In this document: positions 5,914-7,068 of the stretch, piece after piece | Position numbering within the stretch: the first letter of the stretch is position 1 | How the letters are laid out: the number at the start of each line of letters is the position of its first letter | NCBI GenBank assembly: GCA_964557285.1 | Contig: CAZKZS010000270.1 | Coordinates: 1 to 7,068, forward strand | Source of the DNA: SB15 sp964557285 | GTDB taxonomy: Bacteria; Chloroflexota; Anaerolineae; Aggregatilineales; J027 | Direction of reading: 5' to 3' | Length of the DNA: 7,068 bases | Program-made: the position numbers and the translations under genes | Notes under the pieces: model-generated | The model's input: the letters and a program-made list of their open reading frames with translations, nothing else | The model's database searches: none | Told to the model about the DNA's origin: nothing

Positions 5914-5953
5914 GGGGGCGGGGACGATTCCCGCCCCCTACGGAAAGGGCAGG
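5914..5953. repeat. Palindromic GC-rich repeat, second partial copy
   Basis: GGGGGCGGG (5914-5922) pairs with CCCGCCCCC (5930-5938) over a seven-base loop. The right arm and the bases after it (5930-5953) match 5133-5156 of the composite element in 23 of 24 positions; the difference is C for T at 5941. This shows that two copies of the same dispersed repeat lie 800 bases apart. It sits in the 259-base gap between the DoxX-like gene and the RRM gene's terminator, which holds no gene that I can see. Confidence 0.65.
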
Positions 5954-5976
5954 TGTTCGCTCGCCACAGGAAAAAT

Positions 5977-6006
5977 AAAAAAGACCTGTGTAACACAGGT
6001 CTTTTT
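5977..6006 (-). terminator. Intrinsic terminator of the RRM gene (symmetrical, possibly two-way)
   Basis: GACCTGTG (5983-5990) and CACAGGTC (5994-6001) form a perfect eight-base stem with a TAA loop. On the minus strand it is followed by a run of T broken by one A (TTTTTTATTTTT). It begins 27 bases after the stop of the RRM gene, as expected for rho-independent termination. A run of five T also follows on the plus strand, so it could stop transcripts from both sides. Confidence 0.85.
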
Positions 6007-6028
6007 GGGGATTAACGAAAGGAATGAA

Positions 6029-6385
6029 TTAGTAACGCGGGCGGCGCGGGCCGGAAGAACTGCGATTGCCACTACCACCACCATCACGGCGGCGTCCACC
6101 ACTTCCGCCACTGCCGAAGCTGTTGCGGGAACGTTCTTCACGCGGGCGGGCTTCGTTGACGGTCAGGGTACGGTTATCCAGTTCGTAGCCGTTAAACCGT
6201 TTGATGGCTTCGGCGGCTTCTTCATCGGTTTCCATTTCCACGAACCCGAATCCTTTTGAACGACCCGTGTCCCGATCGGTAATGACGGTAGCTTCGGCAA
6301 CTTCGCCCGCCTGGGAAAACAGGTCAAGCAACTGTTCCTGAGTGACGGAATACGACAGATTGCCAACGTACAACTTCTTTGCCAT
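6029..6385 (-). CDS. Small RNA-binding protein with one RRM domain and a Gly/Arg tail
   Basis: The 118-residue protein begins with a complete RNA recognition motif (about 4-80). RNP2 is LYVGNL (5-10) and RNP1 is KGFGFVEM (44-51), with the aromatic residues that stack on RNA (Tyr6, Phe46, Phe48) all present. The remaining 38 residues are a low-complexity Gly/Ser/Arg tail ending RRPRY. This matches the bacterial single-RRM Rbp family known from cyanobacteria and other phyla, where such proteins bind single-stranded RNA and some respond to cold. The exact role here is not shown. Start at 6385 is supported by AGGAG six bases upstream. It is monocistronic, with its own terminator. A gap of 159 bases separates it from the next gene upstream. 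Confidence 0.95.
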   Translation of the reverse strand: MAKKLYVGNLSYSVTQEQLLDLFSQAGEVAEATVITDRDTGRSKGFGFVEMETDEEAAEAIKRFNGYELDNRTLTVNEARPREERSRNSFGSGGSGGRRRDGGGSGNRSSSGPRRPRY

Positions 6386-6391
6386 GAGGCT

Positions 6392-6396
6392 CTCCT
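6392..6396 (-). promoter_or_regulatory. Ribosome binding site of the RRM gene
   Basis: AGGAG on the minus strand lies six bases before the ATG, an optimal spacing. The gap upstream (6397-6544) must carry the promoter, but I could not pick out a convincing hexamer pair, and no gene is visible there. Confidence 0.7.
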
Positions 6397-6544
6397 ATGA
6401 GATAAACAAAATACGGGTGATAGAGATCAGCTGACGCGGCAAAAAGTGCGAAACTCGAACAGAGGCAAAATTTGCGGGCAAACTATCATCGTTGCTCTAT
6501 CGCTCATATCATCTCATGAAGTGCCTTTTTTGCAAAGAGCCAAT

Positions 6545-7068
6545 CTAGGGATAAACGGGCAAATCCTCCCCCGAATCCAGCCGTTCGACCTCACTCGCCC
6601 GAATCCACTGCACATCTCCCCATTCGCTGTCCACCAGATACCACTGACCGTCGGCGCTGCGGTGACTTACCCACAGATACGTTCCGGCGAGAACAGATGA
6701 ACGCGGGAACTGTGTATTGGCTTCATAATAGAGCTGAGCTTGCTCTGCACTGACACGGGCATTAGGCGGATTCTCAAACCACTCCACCTTATCCTCTGCT
6801 CCCCAGATGGTATAGGTGTTATTTGTTACTTCCACTAGAAACTCCCAGTTCTGAGTCAGGTAAAAATCACCTTCATAAAACGGCAGTGTGCCGATGACTT
6901 TTCCGGTGTTCAGGTCAAACACCTCAGTCTGATATGTTTCTTCATTGACTGCCAGCATCTGCCCGCCGTCAGGCCGTGCCTCAATTACATAGTGATGCCA
7001 GGGAACACGCCACAGTTCCTCATTGGTTTCCAGGTCAATCGCGGTCATGGTTTCCTCGTCAAAATCCA
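6545..7068 (-). CDS. Beta-propeller protein with a C-terminal SH3-like domain (5' end outside window)
   Basis: The frame is open to the right edge: codons before the internal ATG at 7048 read DFDEET and continue the repeat pattern, so that ATG is not the start. About 173 residues are visible. The first part has two propeller-type (PQQ/WD40-like) blades: TAIDLETNEELWRVPW and EVFDLNTGKVIGTLPFYEG, then a degenerate one with YTIWGAED. The last 65 or so residues (SSVLAGTYLWVSHRSADGQWYLV, then WGDVQWIRASEVE) look like a bacterial SH3-like domain, as found at the end of cell-surface proteins. The protein may be secreted or surface-bound, but the N-terminus is missing, so a signal peptide cannot be checked. 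Ligand and role are unknown. Confidence 0.8.
   Translation of the reverse strand, partial: DFDEETMTAIDLETNEELWRVPWHHYVIEARPDGGQMLAVNEETYQTEVFDLNTGKVIGTLPFYEGDFYLTQNWEFLVEVTNNTYTIWGAEDKVEWFENPPNARVSAEQAQLYYEANTQFPRSSVLAGTYLWVSHRSADGQWYLVDSEWGDVQWIRASEVERLDSGEDLPVYP

Noticed and set aside
5143..6015. Long plus-strand reading frame (290 codons) across the repeat, DoxX-like gene and gap
   Set aside because: It starts inside the palindromic element and is antisense to a clear membrane protein with a good ribosome site. Its product is Ser/Pro/Arg-rich without domain features, and it crosses the second repeat.
6386..6544. Cold-shock-type leader or riboswitch before the RRM gene
   Set aside because: I could not find a convincing conserved fold or promoter pair. 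The gap length alone is not evidence.
6446..6700. Small plus-strand frame in the gap upstream of the RRM gene
   Set aside because: Most of it is antisense to the propeller/SH3-like gene. There is no Shine-Dalgarno and no recognisable protein.

Overview
The window looks like a chromosomal stretch from a free-living or sludge/sediment bacterium, most likely Chloroflexota (Anaerolineae-like). That placement is inference. It rests on three beta-propeller genes in 7 kb, a TIR-transmembrane-WD40 protein, a small Gly/Arg-tailed RRM protein, and GC-rich palindromic intergenic repeats. Cyanobacteria share several of these traits, and no marker gene here settles the phylum.

Left part (1-1727, + strand): the 3' end of a WD40 gene with almost identical repeats, followed without gaps by a HicA-type toxin, a short HicB-type antitoxin and an unrecognised 199-aa protein. 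The four genes overlap by 4, 1 and 1 bases, so they read as one translationally coupled unit. A 116-base gap follows. It holds a possible -10 box, an imperfect hairpin repeat and a perfect 14-base palindrome.

Centre (1844-5019, + strand): one large TIR-TM-WD40 gene, broken by a single-base frameshift at about 4324-4328. The first frame gives 845 aa ending at 4381. The rest of the second propeller continues in the -1 frame to 5019. The unbroken protein would be about 1058 aa. It looks like a membrane-anchored sensor-effector: a TIR NADase/signalling domain, one membrane helix, a charged helical stalk and about 16 propeller repeats.

Right part (5020-7068, genes on - strand): the gap between the convergent genes is filled by a roughly 218-base composite palindromic element. 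Next come a four-helix DoxX-like membrane protein, a second copy of part of the same repeat, a strong hairpin terminator, an RRM RNA-binding protein, and the C-terminal end of a propeller/SH3-like protein that runs off the right edge.

The most interesting reading is that a WD40-linked HicAB cassette and a membrane TIR-WD40 receptor sit side by side, as in an accessory or defence-type neighbourhood. The sequence does not prove that they work together. The DoxX and RRM genes look like ordinary housekeeping neighbours.
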